From JBDRRP01 sp964446485 (GTDB lineage: Bacteria; Desulfobacterota; Desulfobacteria; Desulfobacterales; JBDRRP01), in the NCBI GenBank assembly GCA_964446485.1, contig CAYUOU010000049.1, positions 1-30,884 of the forward strand: 30,884 nt of DNA. Direction: 5' to 3'. The translations under genes and the position numbers were made by a program. The notes under the pieces were generated by a model that saw only the letters and a list, made by a program, of their open reading frames with translations, made no database searches and was not told where the DNA came from. This document shows positions 15,177 through 23,964 of this stretch, one piece after another. Within the stretch, counting starts at the first letter, position 1. Each line of letters begins with the position of its first letter.

Positions 15177-16024
15177 AAAAGATAAGTTTTTCCCGCCGCC
15201 CCAACAGACACCCGCTCGCCTAAGGCCGTTTTAAGGGTCCGAATCGCCCTGTCTCCCGTGCAGTGACAGGCAATGATGTGCTCGACATCTATGGCCGCCA
15301 ATTCGGCAATGGTGGGCTCCAGGCGCTGCGGAGCGGCATTGAGTAGGTGAAAACCGCCGATGATGGCATGGATGGGCGCGTCCGGGTGGGTCCTGTGAAC
15401 GTGGCGAAGGGTGTTCACGACACCGGCATGACAGCATCCAGTCGCCACCACCAGGCCACGGGTGGTGCTCACCCAGAGGGCCAAATCGTCTTCGATGTCG
15501 TCCGGTGTTTCTCCGTCGGTGTCCAGGAAAAAGGAGCCGCCGGCGTCCTCGAAGTCCGTTTCCCGTGGAATCGGGCCCGACAGCGTGATGCACCCGGAGA
15601 GCGATGTCGGCTGCGTCACTTTGTGAAACCTTTCAGACGGCAGCGCGGATAACGCCGCCTTGGCGGTCTGGGGCATGTGGATGGCCCGGGAAAGGCCATG
15701 CTGCAGGGCATATCGGTGTCGAGCGGCCGCCGGGTGGCAGTAAAGATGAACGCTTTCGGCCGTGGAAATCACTTCGGCCACGCATCCCGTATGGTCATAA
15801 TGTCCATGGCTCAATACCAGATCGTCGATGTTCTTGAAATCGATACCCAGGGTATGGGCATTGTGTATCAGGGCCTCGGTTTGTCCGGTATCGAAGAGGA
15901 TCCGACGTCCGTCGGCCTCGATATACAGCGAAAACCCGTGCTCGGCGGCGAGTCCGGGGATCGCCTGGTTATCCATCAGAATGCTCAGTCGTGCGGTTTC
16001 ATAGGGGATCATGGCAGCGCACAT
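15173..16024 (-). CDS. Metallo-beta-lactamase-fold hydrolase, dihydropterin-synthase-like group
   Basis: A 283-residue MBL-fold enzyme with the dinuclear metal motif SHGHYDHTG (His73, His75, Asp77, His78) and later ligand regions GCCHAGV, GGFHLL and ACHCTGD. Overall pattern (ILFDTGQTEALIHNA near 42-56, the late GGFHLL and CHCTGD) resembles proteins annotated as 7,8-dihydropterin-6-yl-methyl-aminobenzene-phosphate synthase-like, a group whose bacterial members lack a proven substrate. It is probably cytoplasmic, with no signal peptide. The ATG follows GAGAGGA. It begins 22 bases after the stop of the receiver gene, so it is the last gene of the signalling run and may produce or remove a signal, though that is inference. 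Confidence 0.88.
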   Translation of the reverse strand: MCAAMIPYETARLSILMDNQAIPGLAAEHGFSLYIEADGRRILFDTGQTEALIHNAHTLGIDFKNIDDLVLSHGHYDHTGCVAEVISTAESVHLYCHPAAARHRYALQHGLSRAIHMPQTAKAALSALPSERFHKVTQPTSLSGCITLSGPIPRETDFEDAGGSFFLDTDGETPDDIEDDLALWVSTTRGLVVATGCCHAGVVNTLRHVHRTHPDAPIHAIIGGFHLLNAAPQRLEPTIAELAAIDVEHIIACHCTGDRAIRTLKTALGERVSVGAAGKTYLF

Positions 16025-16046
16025 GGATTCCTCTCGTGGTGCTCTT

Positions 16047-16826
16047 TCAGGGGGAAGATGTTCCAGTTGGCGGTGAAATGGCCGGCAACCTTACCGTTAC
16101 CGCAGTGCCGCGCCCCGGCACCGACTGAATACGGACATCACCACCGTATGCGGTGACCATGGTGCGCACAATTTTGGCCAGATGTGCGGCGCGTTGATCG
16201 ATGCGGCCCAAGAGGTTCAGGAGGTTTTGCGTATCCGGAGGCTGTTGCCGGGCGGACATTTTGCACAACTCCAATCCGCCGAAAATGGCCTGCAGAGGGC
16301 CGTTGAGGTTGTGGACGATCTGGGACGCGTATTTGCCGATCTCCGCCTGACTGTAAAGATCCATCAACTGATCGGTGCGCTGCTGGATCCGTGCCCTGAG
16401 CAGGTGATTGGCGTTTTCAAGGTCTTTCAGCAACCCCTGGCGTTCCTCCTGGATATCGAAATACTCAACAGCCTGACGGACGGTGATCTTTAACTCCTCA
16501 CTGCGCCAAGGCTTGACGATGTAGCGGTAAACACTGCCGCGGTTGATGGCTTCAAGAAGAACATCGGTGTCTGTGACGGCCGACATCATCACCCGGACGC
16601 GATCCGGGTATTCCGCCTGAACCCAGTCCAGCAGGGTGAGCCCGTCCATTTCGGGCATCATCAGGTCAGTGACCACAACGTTCACCGGCTCAGATTCCAA
16701 TACCTCGAGGGCCTGACTACCGCTGGCGGCAAACAGGGCGCGATACCCTTCATCGCGGACCAGCCGCGTGATCGCCGATAGGGTGAGTCGGTCGTCGTCG
16801 ACAAACAATACCGAGCGCGTTGGCAT
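16047..16826 (-). CDS. Receiver protein with phosphotransfer helix and remnant kinase domain
   Basis: A 259-residue protein. Residues 1-122 are a receiver domain of the RpfG-like type: acidic pair Asp10-Asp12, phospho-acceptor Asp54 (VVVTDLMMPEMDG), Lys105 in YRYIVKPW. A coiled coil (about 123-160) leads to a histidine-kinase dimerisation helix with His172 in VHNLNGPLQAIFGG. An ATP-binding domain of about 100 residues should follow; only its last strands remain (YGGDVRIQSVPGRGTAVTVRLP, 227-248). The N, G1 and G2 boxes are missing, so the protein cannot bind ATP in the usual way. It may act as a response regulator with a phosphotransfer histidine. Located between the hybrid kinase (130 bases upstream) and the MBL-fold gene (22 bases downstream). 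Confidence 0.85.
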   Translation of the reverse strand: MPTRSVLFVDDDRLTLSAITRLVRDEGYRALFAASGSQALEVLESEPVNVVVTDLMMPEMDGLTLLDWVQAEYPDRVRVMMSAVTDTDVLLEAINRGSVYRYIVKPWRSEELKITVRQAVEYFDIQEERQGLLKDLENANHLLRARIQQRTDQLMDLYSQAEIGKYASQIVHNLNGPLQAIFGGLELCKMSARQQPPDTQNLLNLLGRIDQRAAHLAKIVRTMVTAYGGDVRIQSVPGRGTAVTVRLPAISPPTGTSSP

Positions 16827-16956
16827 GCCCCCTCATCGGTTGGCGTTTTCAGAATGCGGGCCTTGCCTGGCATCGAGGCCCGTGCTGAGTCAAAAGGGAT
16901 TTAAGGGATTTGTCAAGAGATGGCCGATGGGTGGCAATGTGGGGGACTCGGCGGAA

Positions 16957-19020
16957 TCAGTTGAACTGCATCCACCCGGTGTCCGCAACAAAGGCTTTGA
17001 AGCGGTCGCCTTCTTCCTTGAGTTGGACCAGCAGCCGCCATGCTTCGGCGTCGTGCCCGCGGGCAGCGGCATCCTCCAACCGTCGCGCCAAGGCGTGGAT
17101 TCCCTCGGCGCACAAGTTGCCGGCCGCGCCCTTGAGCTTGTGGGCGATCTCGGCCACCGTATCCAGATGCCCTGCTGACAGCGCCGCTTCCACAGAACAG
17201 ACCTGGTCACTGACGCTGCTGCCGAAAACGTCCACCAATTCCTGAAGGAATTGCTCATCGCCCAAAGTGCGCTCCAATGCCCGCACGCTGTCGATGGGCG
17301 GGGGAACTGCTGCAGGTGGTGGTGATGCCACCGGAAGACATGACGCCGGGGCTGCACCCCGTCCTTCGAGAAGGCCCTCGATGAGATCGGTAAGATGCTT
17401 CGGATGAATCGGCTTGAAGGCAACGGCATCCATCCCCGCTGAAATACATGCATCACAATCCGATTGCAGATTGCTGGCCGTAAGGCCGACAATGGGCAGC
17501 CGTTTCCGACCGTCCGCCGCCTCGACTGACCGAATCTGGCGGGTGGCCGTCAACCCGTCCATCCTGGGCATTTGAACATCCATCAGCACCAGGTCGTAGT
17601 CCTCCCGCTCCACGGCACGAACGGCCTTTTCCCCATCCGGTGTGGAGATGACGCTGTAGCCGCTGTTGGCAAGTACTTTTCGGGTCACTTGTGCGTTGAT
17701 GTGATTGTCTTCAGCGAGCAGCACACGGACGCCCTTAAATTTTCGCTCAGCGACACTGTGGCGGGTGACCAGTGGCCGGGGGGCGTCGTCGGCCGTACCG
17801 CTGCTCATGACCTCGTGGATCACCTCCTGGAGCACACTCTCCCGAACCGGCTTGGTCAGGTAGCCGCGGCACCCCAAACCGGCGAGCTGCTGGGCCTGCC
17901 GGCGCTGGGTCATAGCGGTAAGGACAATGCGGTGCAGATCTTTCAACGCCGTACGGCCATTGATGGTCTCCATCAACGAAACACCATCCATGTCGGGCAG
18001 GGTCAGGTCCATGATGATCAGATCAAAGGGCCGCTCCCCGAACCGGCGATGCGCTAATGCTTCCAGGGCCATCCGCCCCGAACCCACTGCCACGGGACTG
18101 CAGCCGAAATTCATCAGCATTTTCATTAAGATACGCCGATAGGTGGCGTTGGCGTCTGCTACCAGGATGCGCAGCCCGGTGATATCCGGCTGGTAGGTGG
18201 GGCGGACGCTTTCCGGCAGTTGGCAAATGCCCACGGGCAGGGTGAACCAGAAGCGGGAGCCTTTTCCCGGCGTGCTGTCCACGCGGATCTCCCCCCCCAT
18301 GAGTTCCACGAGCTGCTTGGTGATGGTGAGGCCAAGGCCCGTGCCGCCAAACTGGCGGGCGATGGTGGGGTCGGCCTGGGCGAAACGCTCAAAGACAAGG
18401 GCTTGCCGATCCGGCGCAATTCCGATGCCGGTATCCGAAACCGAGATATTGAGCACGGCGCGGCACGCACCGTCCGCCTCCTGACACATCGGCCCGGCCA
18501 TGGATACTTCAATGACCACTTCACCGTCGCTGGTGAACTTGATGGCGTTGCCGGCGAGATTGTTGAGGATCTGGCGCAGATACTGAGGATCGCCAACGAC
18601 CTGGGCGGGCACACCGGAATCCACGTGGCAGGCCAGTTCGACCCCCTTCGGTTCCGCCTGGATGGCCAGGGTATAGGCAACATCTTCAACGAGGACCCTC
18701 AGATCAAAAGGAATCGGATCGATGCGGATGCGCGAGGCCGCCGCTTTGGAATAATCCAGGATATTGTTGATCATTGACAAGAGTTGGCCGCCGCTCTGAC
18801 GCAGCAATTTGACGTAGGTCAGCTGCTCCTCCGAGAGATCCATTTCCATCAGGAGATCGGCGAAGCCGAGAATGCTGTTCATGGGGGTGCGCAGCTCATG
18901 GCCGACATTGGCCAGCAGCGTGTCGGGGATGCCGGCGATGGACCCCTCTGATGGGGATGCGGCCGACGGGTCGGTCTTCCCGGGCGAAGCCGGTTTGTCT
19001 GAATGTTCATCGGGCAGCAT
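16957..19020 (-). CDS. Sensorless hybrid histidine kinase (HisKA-HATPase-REC-REC-Hpt)
   Basis: A 687-residue soluble multi-step phosphorelay protein. Only about 35 low-complexity residues precede the dimerisation helix with His41 (GHELRTPMN). The ATPase domain follows, with N box NLAGNAIKF, G1 DTGIGIA and G2 GGTGLGL. Receiver 1 has phospho-acceptor Asp338 (IIMDLTLPDMDG) but a reduced acidic pair (VADAN). Receiver 2 (LLAEDN) has Asp481 (LMDVQMPRMDG). The C-terminal Hpt domain carries His627 in AHKLKGAAGN. There is no transmembrane or recognisable sensory domain, so input must come from a partner protein. The start is an ATG after GAGAGGGG; earlier in-frame starts (ATG at 19098, TTG at 19107) lack such a signal. 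It heads a run with the receiver protein and the MBL-fold hydrolase. Confidence 0.9.
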   Translation of the reverse strand: MLPDEHSDKPASPGKTDPSAASPSEGSIAGIPDTLLANVGHELRTPMNSILGFADLLMEMDLSEEQLTYVKLLRQSGGQLLSMINNILDYSKAAASRIRIDPIPFDLRVLVEDVAYTLAIQAEPKGVELACHVDSGVPAQVVGDPQYLRQILNNLAGNAIKFTSDGEVVIEVSMAGPMCQEADGACRAVLNISVSDTGIGIAPDRQALVFERFAQADPTIARQFGGTGLGLTITKQLVELMGGEIRVDSTPGKGSRFWFTLPVGICQLPESVRPTYQPDITGLRILVADANATYRRILMKMLMNFGCSPVAVGSGRMALEALAHRRFGERPFDLIIMDLTLPDMDGVSLMETINGRTALKDLHRIVLTAMTQRRQAQQLAGLGCRGYLTKPVRESVLQEVIHEVMSSGTADDAPRPLVTRHSVAERKFKGVRVLLAEDNHINAQVTRKVLANSGYSVISTPDGEKAVRAVEREDYDLVLMDVQMPRMDGLTATRQIRSVEAADGRKRLPIVGLTASNLQSDCDACISAGMDAVAFKPIHPKHLTDLIEGLLEGRGAAPASCLPVASPPPAAVPPPIDSVRALERTLGDEQFLQELVDVFGSSVSDQVCSVEAALSAGHLDTVAEIAHKLKGAAGNLCAEGIHALARRLEDAAARGHDAEAWRLLVQLKEEGDRFKAFVADTGWMQFN

Positions 19021-19026
19021 GGGTGA

Positions 19027-19034
19027 CCCCTCTC
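19027..19034 (-). promoter_or_regulatory. Ribosome binding site favouring the short hybrid-kinase start
   Basis: GAGAGGGG lies six bases before the ATG at 19020 on the minus strand. It decides against upstream in-frame starts that would add 26-29 residues of Arg/Gly-rich sequence. Confidence 0.7.
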
Positions 19035-19175
19035 GATGCAACGGTAGCGCGAAACGCCCGCTGCGCCCGCGGCCATCGGCCTGATGGTCGCGATCCATAT
19101 CCGTCAACGCGTTGGAGCGGAGGCGCCGCCGATACCGCGCGACACTCCAACAAGGCTATCGGCATCTTCACGAAA

Positions 19176-19194
19176 GGCTTTACCCCAACGTTGC
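19176..19194 (-). repeat. Copy 2 of a 19-bp word shared with 13761-13779
   Basis: On the minus strand GCAACGTTGGGGTAAAGCC, one mismatch from the copy near 13.76 kb. It lies in the 239-base gap upstream of the hybrid kinase, where no gene is seen. Confidence 0.35.
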
Positions 19195-19259
19195 AAAAGC
19201 CGGAGGGCTTCATAGCCAGGGCGCCGAGGGGGAAGCCGTCTCTTCGGGCGAATTGGGGA

Positions 19260-20258
19260 TCAGGTGTAGGGGATGATTTTCACGATTGACGAAGCCGGGA
19301 CGACATCGGCAACCTGCCGAATCGCCGGCGACATGTCCTTCAACGCCTCGAAGGTCACTGTGTGGGGGTGGCCGATGCCGATGGCTTCGCCATGTTTTTT
19401 GGCGACGGCCAGGAGGCGGTCCACTTGGTGCCGCACAGCGGCGGGATCCTGGTCGTGGTCCAGAAAAACGTCGCGCTGGGCGAATGGCAACTGCAGCAGG
19501 CGCGCAGACTGGTGACAGACGGTGTGGGTTGTGGTGCGGCTATCAATAAAGAAAAGCCCTCTTCTTTTGAGCACCGAAAACACCTGGTTCATGCGGTCGG
19601 CATCGGCGGTGAGCCGGGATCCCATGTGGTTATTGACCCCCACCGCCAGCGGGAGTTCATCGAGGAGCCGGTTCAGTTGGCCGATGAGTTCGTCCGGCGC
19701 CTGTGTCATGAGCAACGCCCCCGGTCCCGGGTTCACCGTCGGGTACTCCTCCGGCTCCATGGGCAGGTGCAGCATGAGTTCGATGCCGCTGTCGGCCGCG
19801 GTTTTCATGGTTTGGGTGCGAAAGGGCCCGCTGGGAAGTACCGAGAAAGTGCGCACCACTTCAAGGGTGGCAAACCGGGCTGCCAGTTGTCGATCGTATC
19901 CAAGGTCGTCAATGATAATGGCCACCCGGGGCCGCTGAGGCGGCGGTGGTTTCACGTCATCGGGGCGTTCCAGCGGGGTGTCGCGCTCCGGATACACCTC
20001 GTAATTGGGCACCTGTCCATAAAACAAGCCGCCATTTGCGGCGGGCGGCGGCGTGGAGGCGGGCTTTTTCACCGGCGGCGTCACGGCGGTGCGCATCGGC
20101 CCGATGAGGTGATGGGCGATACCGGCCAGTGCGCCCGCGATGAGTAACAGGAGCACGACACCGAGCAAACATTTCCGCAGGTTCACTGCGGGTGCGGGTT
20201 TCGCGATTCGTTTGGTTTTTTTCGGTCGTTTTTTCGGCGCGGATTTGGTGGATGCCAT
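19260..20258 (-). CDS. Divergent polysaccharide deacetylase, YibQ family
   Basis: A 332-residue membrane-anchored periplasmic protein. A Lys/Arg-rich cytoplasmic tail (1-29) precedes one membrane helix (about 30-48) and a Pro-rich linker (53-110). The divergent polysaccharide deacetylase domain (about 111-332) has VAIIIDDLGYD at its start (Asp117, Asp118), ELMLHLPMEP, GVNNHMGS and GIGHPH. The family adopts the NodB-like fold, but its substrate in cells is not established. E. coli yibQ also lies directly beside envC, matching the order here. Only 5 bases separate it from the ctpA stop, so it is the last gene of the envelope operon; no clear terminator follows. Confidence 0.9.
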   Translation of the reverse strand: MASTKSAPKKRPKKTKRIAKPAPAVNLRKCLLGVVLLLLIAGALAGIAHHLIGPMRTAVTPPVKKPASTPPPAANGGLFYGQVPNYEVYPERDTPLERPDDVKPPPPQRPRVAIIIDDLGYDRQLAARFATLEVVRTFSVLPSGPFRTQTMKTAADSGIELMLHLPMEPEEYPTVNPGPGALLMTQAPDELIGQLNRLLDELPLAVGVNNHMGSRLTADADRMNQVFSVLKRRGLFFIDSRTTTHTVCHQSARLLQLPFAQRDVFLDHDQDPAAVRHQVDRLLAVAKKHGEAIGIGHPHTVTFEALKDMSPAIRQVADVVPASSIVKIIPYT

Positions 20259-20263
20259 CGGGA

Positions 20264-21607
20264 CTATTCGCCCGCTCGCAAAATATTATATCCCATCAGG
20301 ATATCCAGAGCCCGCATGACCTGGCTGTCTGTTTTGAGGCGTTCAGCGTCCAGTGGACCCGTTCGCGGCTGTCTCCTGGGCGGCTTGGATTTCTTGTCTG
20401 ACGGTGTGTCATCGTTGTCTTCGGCGGTTTCTGCTTCGAGATGGTTTTGGAGGTCTTTTTCCTTGAGCATGGGCTGGTCTTCGGCGAGCTTGGCGGTGCG
20501 GTCGATGACCATAAACGGCACAGTGATGTCAGGTTCAATGCCCTTGGCCTGGATGGAGCGTCCGCTGGGCGTATAGTAGCGGGCAATGGTCAGCTTGAGG
20601 GCGTAGCCGTCTCTCAGCGCCTCCACGGTCTGCACGGAGCCCTTACCGAAAGACGTGGTACCCAAGATGATGGCCCTCTTGTTGTCCTGGAGGGCGCCCG
20701 CAACGATTTCGGATGCGCTGGCACTGCCGCCGTTGATAAGCACCACCATGGGATATTTCCGGTCACTGGCCTCGTCGTGGGCTTCGTAGGACTTGGTGTG
20801 CTGTTTCAGACGGCCCTTGATGGAAAGAATGTTGCCTTCCCTCAAGAACAGATCGGACATTTGAATCGCCTGCGGAAGCACCCCGCCGGGGTTGTCCCTC
20901 AAATCCAGAATCAGGCCTTTCATGGCTGTGTTTTCTTTCTCAATTTTTTCCAGTGCGGCTTCCAGATCACTTGAGGTCTGGTCCCTGAAATGGGTCACCT
21001 GGGCGTAGGCATACCCCGGCGCAATGGTGGCGCTGCGGACGCTTTGAATGGGGATGACGTCGCGTTGCAGATCGAAGTCCTTGGGTTCGGTGAAGCCGTC
21101 GCGGACGATGGTGACCTTGACGTCGGTGCCCTTGGGACCACGCATCATTTTCACGGCTTCTTTGAGCTTTTTCACCGGTTGCCCATCGACCCTGATGATT
21201 TTATCGCCGGCCTTAATGCCCGCGTCGGATGCCGGTGTGCCCTCAATGGGGGCCACCACGGTGACAAACCCGTCCCTGATGGAGATGCTGACACCGATAC
21301 CGGTGAACTTGCCTTGGGTGTCGATGCGCAATTCCTCGTAATCCGATGGCTCCAAAAGAGATGAGTGCGGGTCGAGGCTGCTCACCATGCCCTGGATGGC
21401 ATCCTGAATGAGCTTTTCGGATTCCACCGGGTCGACGTAGCTTTTTTCTATCATTTCGATAACATCTGCGAAGGTCTTGAGGCCCTTGTAGACCGCCTCG
21501 TTGTCGGCCATTGACTCGCCGAGAAAACCGGTCACCACGGCCCAAAACACAACAGCGGCTACAAGAATCTGTTTGAGGCTTTTTTTTGCAGATTGTTTTC
21601 GGGCCAT
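20264..21607 (-). CDS. ctpA: Carboxyl-terminal processing protease, S41 family
   Basis: A 447-residue periplasmic serine protease. An N-terminal signal anchor (about 12-30) is followed by a helical segment with YVDPVESEKL, a PDZ domain (about 100-172) and the protease core. The catalytic Ser297 lies in NGGSASASEI and Lys322 in SFGKGSVQ, 25 residues apart as in E. coli Prc. LILDLRDNPGG (232-242) is the conserved strand. The C-terminal tail (about 385-430) is charged and probably disordered. CtpA enzymes trim or degrade envelope proteins, including peptidoglycan hydrolases in several bacteria, which would suit its place after envC. AAGGAGC precedes the ATG; 48 bases separate it from envC. Confidence 0.95.
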   Translation of the reverse strand: MARKQSAKKSLKQILVAAVVFWAVVTGFLGESMADNEAVYKGLKTFADVIEMIEKSYVDPVESEKLIQDAIQGMVSSLDPHSSLLEPSDYEELRIDTQGKFTGIGVSISIRDGFVTVVAPIEGTPASDAGIKAGDKIIRVDGQPVKKLKEAVKMMRGPKGTDVKVTIVRDGFTEPKDFDLQRDVIPIQSVRSATIAPGYAYAQVTHFRDQTSSDLEAALEKIEKENTAMKGLILDLRDNPGGVLPQAIQMSDLFLREGNILSIKGRLKQHTKSYEAHDEASDRKYPMVVLINGGSASASEIVAGALQDNKRAIILGTTSFGKGSVQTVEALRDGYALKLTIARYYTPSGRSIQAKGIEPDITVPFMVIDRTAKLAEDQPMLKEKDLQNHLEAETAEDNDDTPSDKKSKPPRRQPRTGPLDAERLKTDSQVMRALDILMGYNILRAGE

Positions 21608-21655
21608 GTTTGCTCCTTTGCTCCAGGCGATCTCAGCGGGGCACTAAGAGATCGA

Positions 21656-23131
21656 CTATCCTTGCTTTATCCATGTCGCCGGATCCATTGGTTTGCCGTG
21701 ATGGCGGACTTCAAAGTACAATTTGGGCCCGGCAAAAGAGCCGGTGTCGCCCACCGTGGCGATCACTTCTCCGGCGTCCACCGGATCGCCCTTCTGCTTG
21801 AATGTCTCTTCCAAGTGCGCGTAGACGGTGTAGTAGTGGTCATCGTGGTCGATGATCAACATGTTGCCAAAGCCCTTGAACCAGTCGGCATAAAGCACCT
21901 TGCCCGCGGATACGGCATGAACGGGCTCACCGAAATCGGCGCGGATGTCGACGCCGCTGCGGAACTTAAGCACATTGTGGCGACTGTCACGGTATTCCCC
22001 GAAACGGCTGACGATGTTACCCTCCACCGGAATGGGAAGCAAGCCTTTCAGTCGGGAAAAAGGCCTTGGTGCGGGTGTCGGCTTGATCGGCGCTTCCGGT
22101 GTCGCGGGGGGGGTGGCCGCTTCCCGGACCACTTCTCTCGACAGCGTTACCAGTGCACTGTCGAGGTCCCTGGCCGCTTGCTCCAATGCGGCGATGGCCG
22201 CCAATTCCAGAGCCTTTTTATTGCGGATGTCGCCCAGCAAGCGCTCCCGTCGCTGCTTTTCCGAGGCGAGCGTTTTCAGTTGTTCACTGTAGGCGGGCGC
22301 CAAGGCCGCCTTTTGCCGCTTTGCCGTCGCCAGCTGCTGGTTTTCATGATCCATCCGGTCGCGGTCTTGGGTTAACCGCCTCAACCGCTTTCCATCGGCA
22401 TCCAGGATGGTTGACAGGGCGCGCTCCCTGAAAAACAGGTCCTGGACCGTTTCGGCCGTGGCCAGCAGTTGGAGTCTCCCCACCCAACTCAGCTTGTAAT
22501 AGGCCACCAGCCGCTTGGTGGCAGTACCCCGCCGGCGGTCGATGTCCGCCTGCAGTCTGGCGATGCGGCCGCGGATCTTATCCATCCTTTCATCAAGGGC
22601 CGCCATGTCCCGCCGGGTCGCGTTCACTTGCTGGCGCTTTTGGGATACCGCCCGTTCGATGCCGTCCAGGTCGGCAATGACCTTTTCCTCCTGAGCGGTG
22701 TATGCAGACACGTCTTTCTGGGAGCCGGCGATGCGGGCGGCAATGTCCGCCGCCTGTGTTTTTGCCCGGCTCATTTGGGATTGCGTGGGCGTTGCCGGGC
22801 CCTCATCGGTGCTGGCGGTGATTCGAACATAGTGTGCGCGGTCGCGAACGAAACCGCGGCGTCTTCCAACGGTGATCTCCATCCATCCGGCCCGCCGCTC
22901 GAGCACCCTCACTTCGGTCCCTTTTTTCAGGACTGCCACCGGTGCGCCGTCTGTGTTCGGGGCCGGGCGCAGGTTAAGGCGCGGCACCTGAACGATGCCC
23001 ACGCTGCCGGCAACAGCTAGCGAGGGTAGCCATCCCAGGGCGACCGTCGCCACGGCGAAACAGATTCGACGTAAGGCTGTGCCCTTCAGCAGCGCAAAAA
23101 TTGTTTCAGTGACAAAAAACATCCCAACCAT
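21656..23131 (-). CDS. envC: EnvC-like murein hydrolase activator with degenerate LytM domain
   Basis: A 491-residue exported protein: signal peptide to about residue 41 (SLAVA), a bacterial SH3 domain (about 44-104), a long coiled coil (about 118-345) and a C-terminal LytM/M23 domain (about 380-490). In active M23 enzymes zinc is held by HxxxD and HxH. Here the first His is Arg391 and the HxH is Lys470-Leu-Tyr472, while Asp395 and His439 remain. This matches E. coli EnvC, whose LytM domain is inactive and switches on cell-wall amidases under FtsEX control. The SH3 domain ahead of the coiled coil is an addition to the E. coli layout. The start is uncertain (ATG at 23131 or 23122) and overlaps the ftsX end by up to 46 bases. 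Confidence 0.9.
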   Translation of the reverse strand: MVGMFFVTETIFALLKGTALRRICFAVATVALGWLPSLAVAGSVGIVQVPRLNLRPAPNTDGAPVAVLKKGTEVRVLERRAGWMEITVGRRRGFVRDRAHYVRITASTDEGPATPTQSQMSRAKTQAADIAARIAGSQKDVSAYTAQEEKVIADLDGIERAVSQKRQQVNATRRDMAALDERMDKIRGRIARLQADIDRRRGTATKRLVAYYKLSWVGRLQLLATAETVQDLFFRERALSTILDADGKRLRRLTQDRDRMDHENQQLATAKRQKAALAPAYSEQLKTLASEKQRRERLLGDIRNKKALELAAIAALEQAARDLDSALVTLSREVVREAATPPATPEAPIKPTPAPRPFSRLKGLLPIPVEGNIVSRFGEYRDSRHNVLKFRSGVDIRADFGEPVHAVSAGKVLYADWFKGFGNMLIIDHDDHYYTVYAHLEETFKQKGDPVDAGEVIATVGDTGSFAGPKLYFEVRHHGKPMDPATWIKQG

Positions 23132-23964
23132 CCGACGGCGATGCTGGTCGCTATAAAAATGCCGAACACCGCGACCGGCAGAAACTGAAATACTACCAGG
23201 TTCGGCAGGGTCGTATCGGCAACCCTCAGGGAAATGGTCACGTAGGCAACAAACAGGGCGGCAATGCCGATGCCGCCGCCGATGGCCCCCTGGAGCATGC
23301 CTTCAATATAGAACGGGGCCTTGATGAAAATATCTTCGGCGCCCACCAGCCGCATGATTTCGATCTCGTCTCGACGGGAGTAGATGACCAGGCGAATGGT
23401 GTTGGCCACGAAAAATACAGCGGCAACGCTGAACAATGCGCCCAGCGCATAGGCCATGAGCGAGAACAGCTGGATGATGCTGGAAAAGCGACCGATCCAG
23501 CGCTGGCCGTACTCCACATCCACCACGGCCTGGATTTTCTCCAGATTTCGGGCCAGGGCCTCCACCGGGTCGATCGTCTTGGGGGCGGCCGCCATGTGCA
23601 CTTCGAACGCGTCCGGCAGGGGGTTGTCATCCAGATGATCGAACAGCGAAGATTGGCGTTTCATTTGCTCACGGAGCCGTATCAGGGCTTCTGTTTTGGA
23701 AATGAATGCCACTTTTTTCACACCGTCCAGGGTTTCCATATGCTTTTTTATGTCTGCAAGGCGTTCGGCCGGGGTGTCGGCATCGAGGTAAGCCATGATA
23801 CGAACCCCGGTTTTCCACGACTGCATGAGCATTCGCGTGTTCTGAATGAACAGCGTGAACGCCCCGATGACCAGCACCGCCATGGCGATGGTGAATATGG
23901 TGACGGCGTTCAAGAATCCGTTGTCCCGGATATCCCGGATGGCCTTTTTAACGTAGAGTAGCAT
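23086..23964 (-). CDS. ftsX: Cell division protein FtsX
   Basis: A 292-residue inner-membrane protein with the FtsX topology. A short cytoplasmic N terminus (MLLYVKKAIRDIRDN) precedes the first membrane helix (about 16-38), a periplasmic loop of about 130 residues and three further helices at the C terminus. The conserved SRRDEIEIMRLVGA stretch follows the second helix. FtsX pairs with the ATPase FtsE to pass ATP hydrolysis across the membrane to EnvC-type activators; the periplasmic loop is the expected contact. The frame continues 103 codons upstream, but that is inside ftsE. The ATG at 23964 overlaps the end of ftsE by 17 bases and follows GAGG, giving the normal FtsX length. Confidence 0.93.
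   Translation of the reverse strand: MLLYVKKAIRDIRDNGFLNAVTIFTIAMAVLVIGAFTLFIQNTRMLMQSWKTGVRIMAYLDADTPAERLADIKKHMETLDGVKKVAFISKTEALIRLREQMKRQSSLFDHLDDNPLPDAFEVHMAAAPKTIDPVEALARNLEKIQAVVDVEYGQRWIGRFSSIIQLFSLMAYALGALFSVAAVFFVANTIRLVIYSRRDEIEIMRLVGAEDIFIKAPFYIEGMLQGAIGGGIGIAALFVAYVTISLRVADTTLPNLVVFQFLPVAVFGIFIATSIAVGWLGCFLSLKQFLRC

Noticed and set aside
16858..16881. Hairpin GGGCCT/AGGCCC as terminator between hybrid kinase and receiver gene
   Set aside because: Six-bp stem with a 12-base loop and no T-run on the minus strand.
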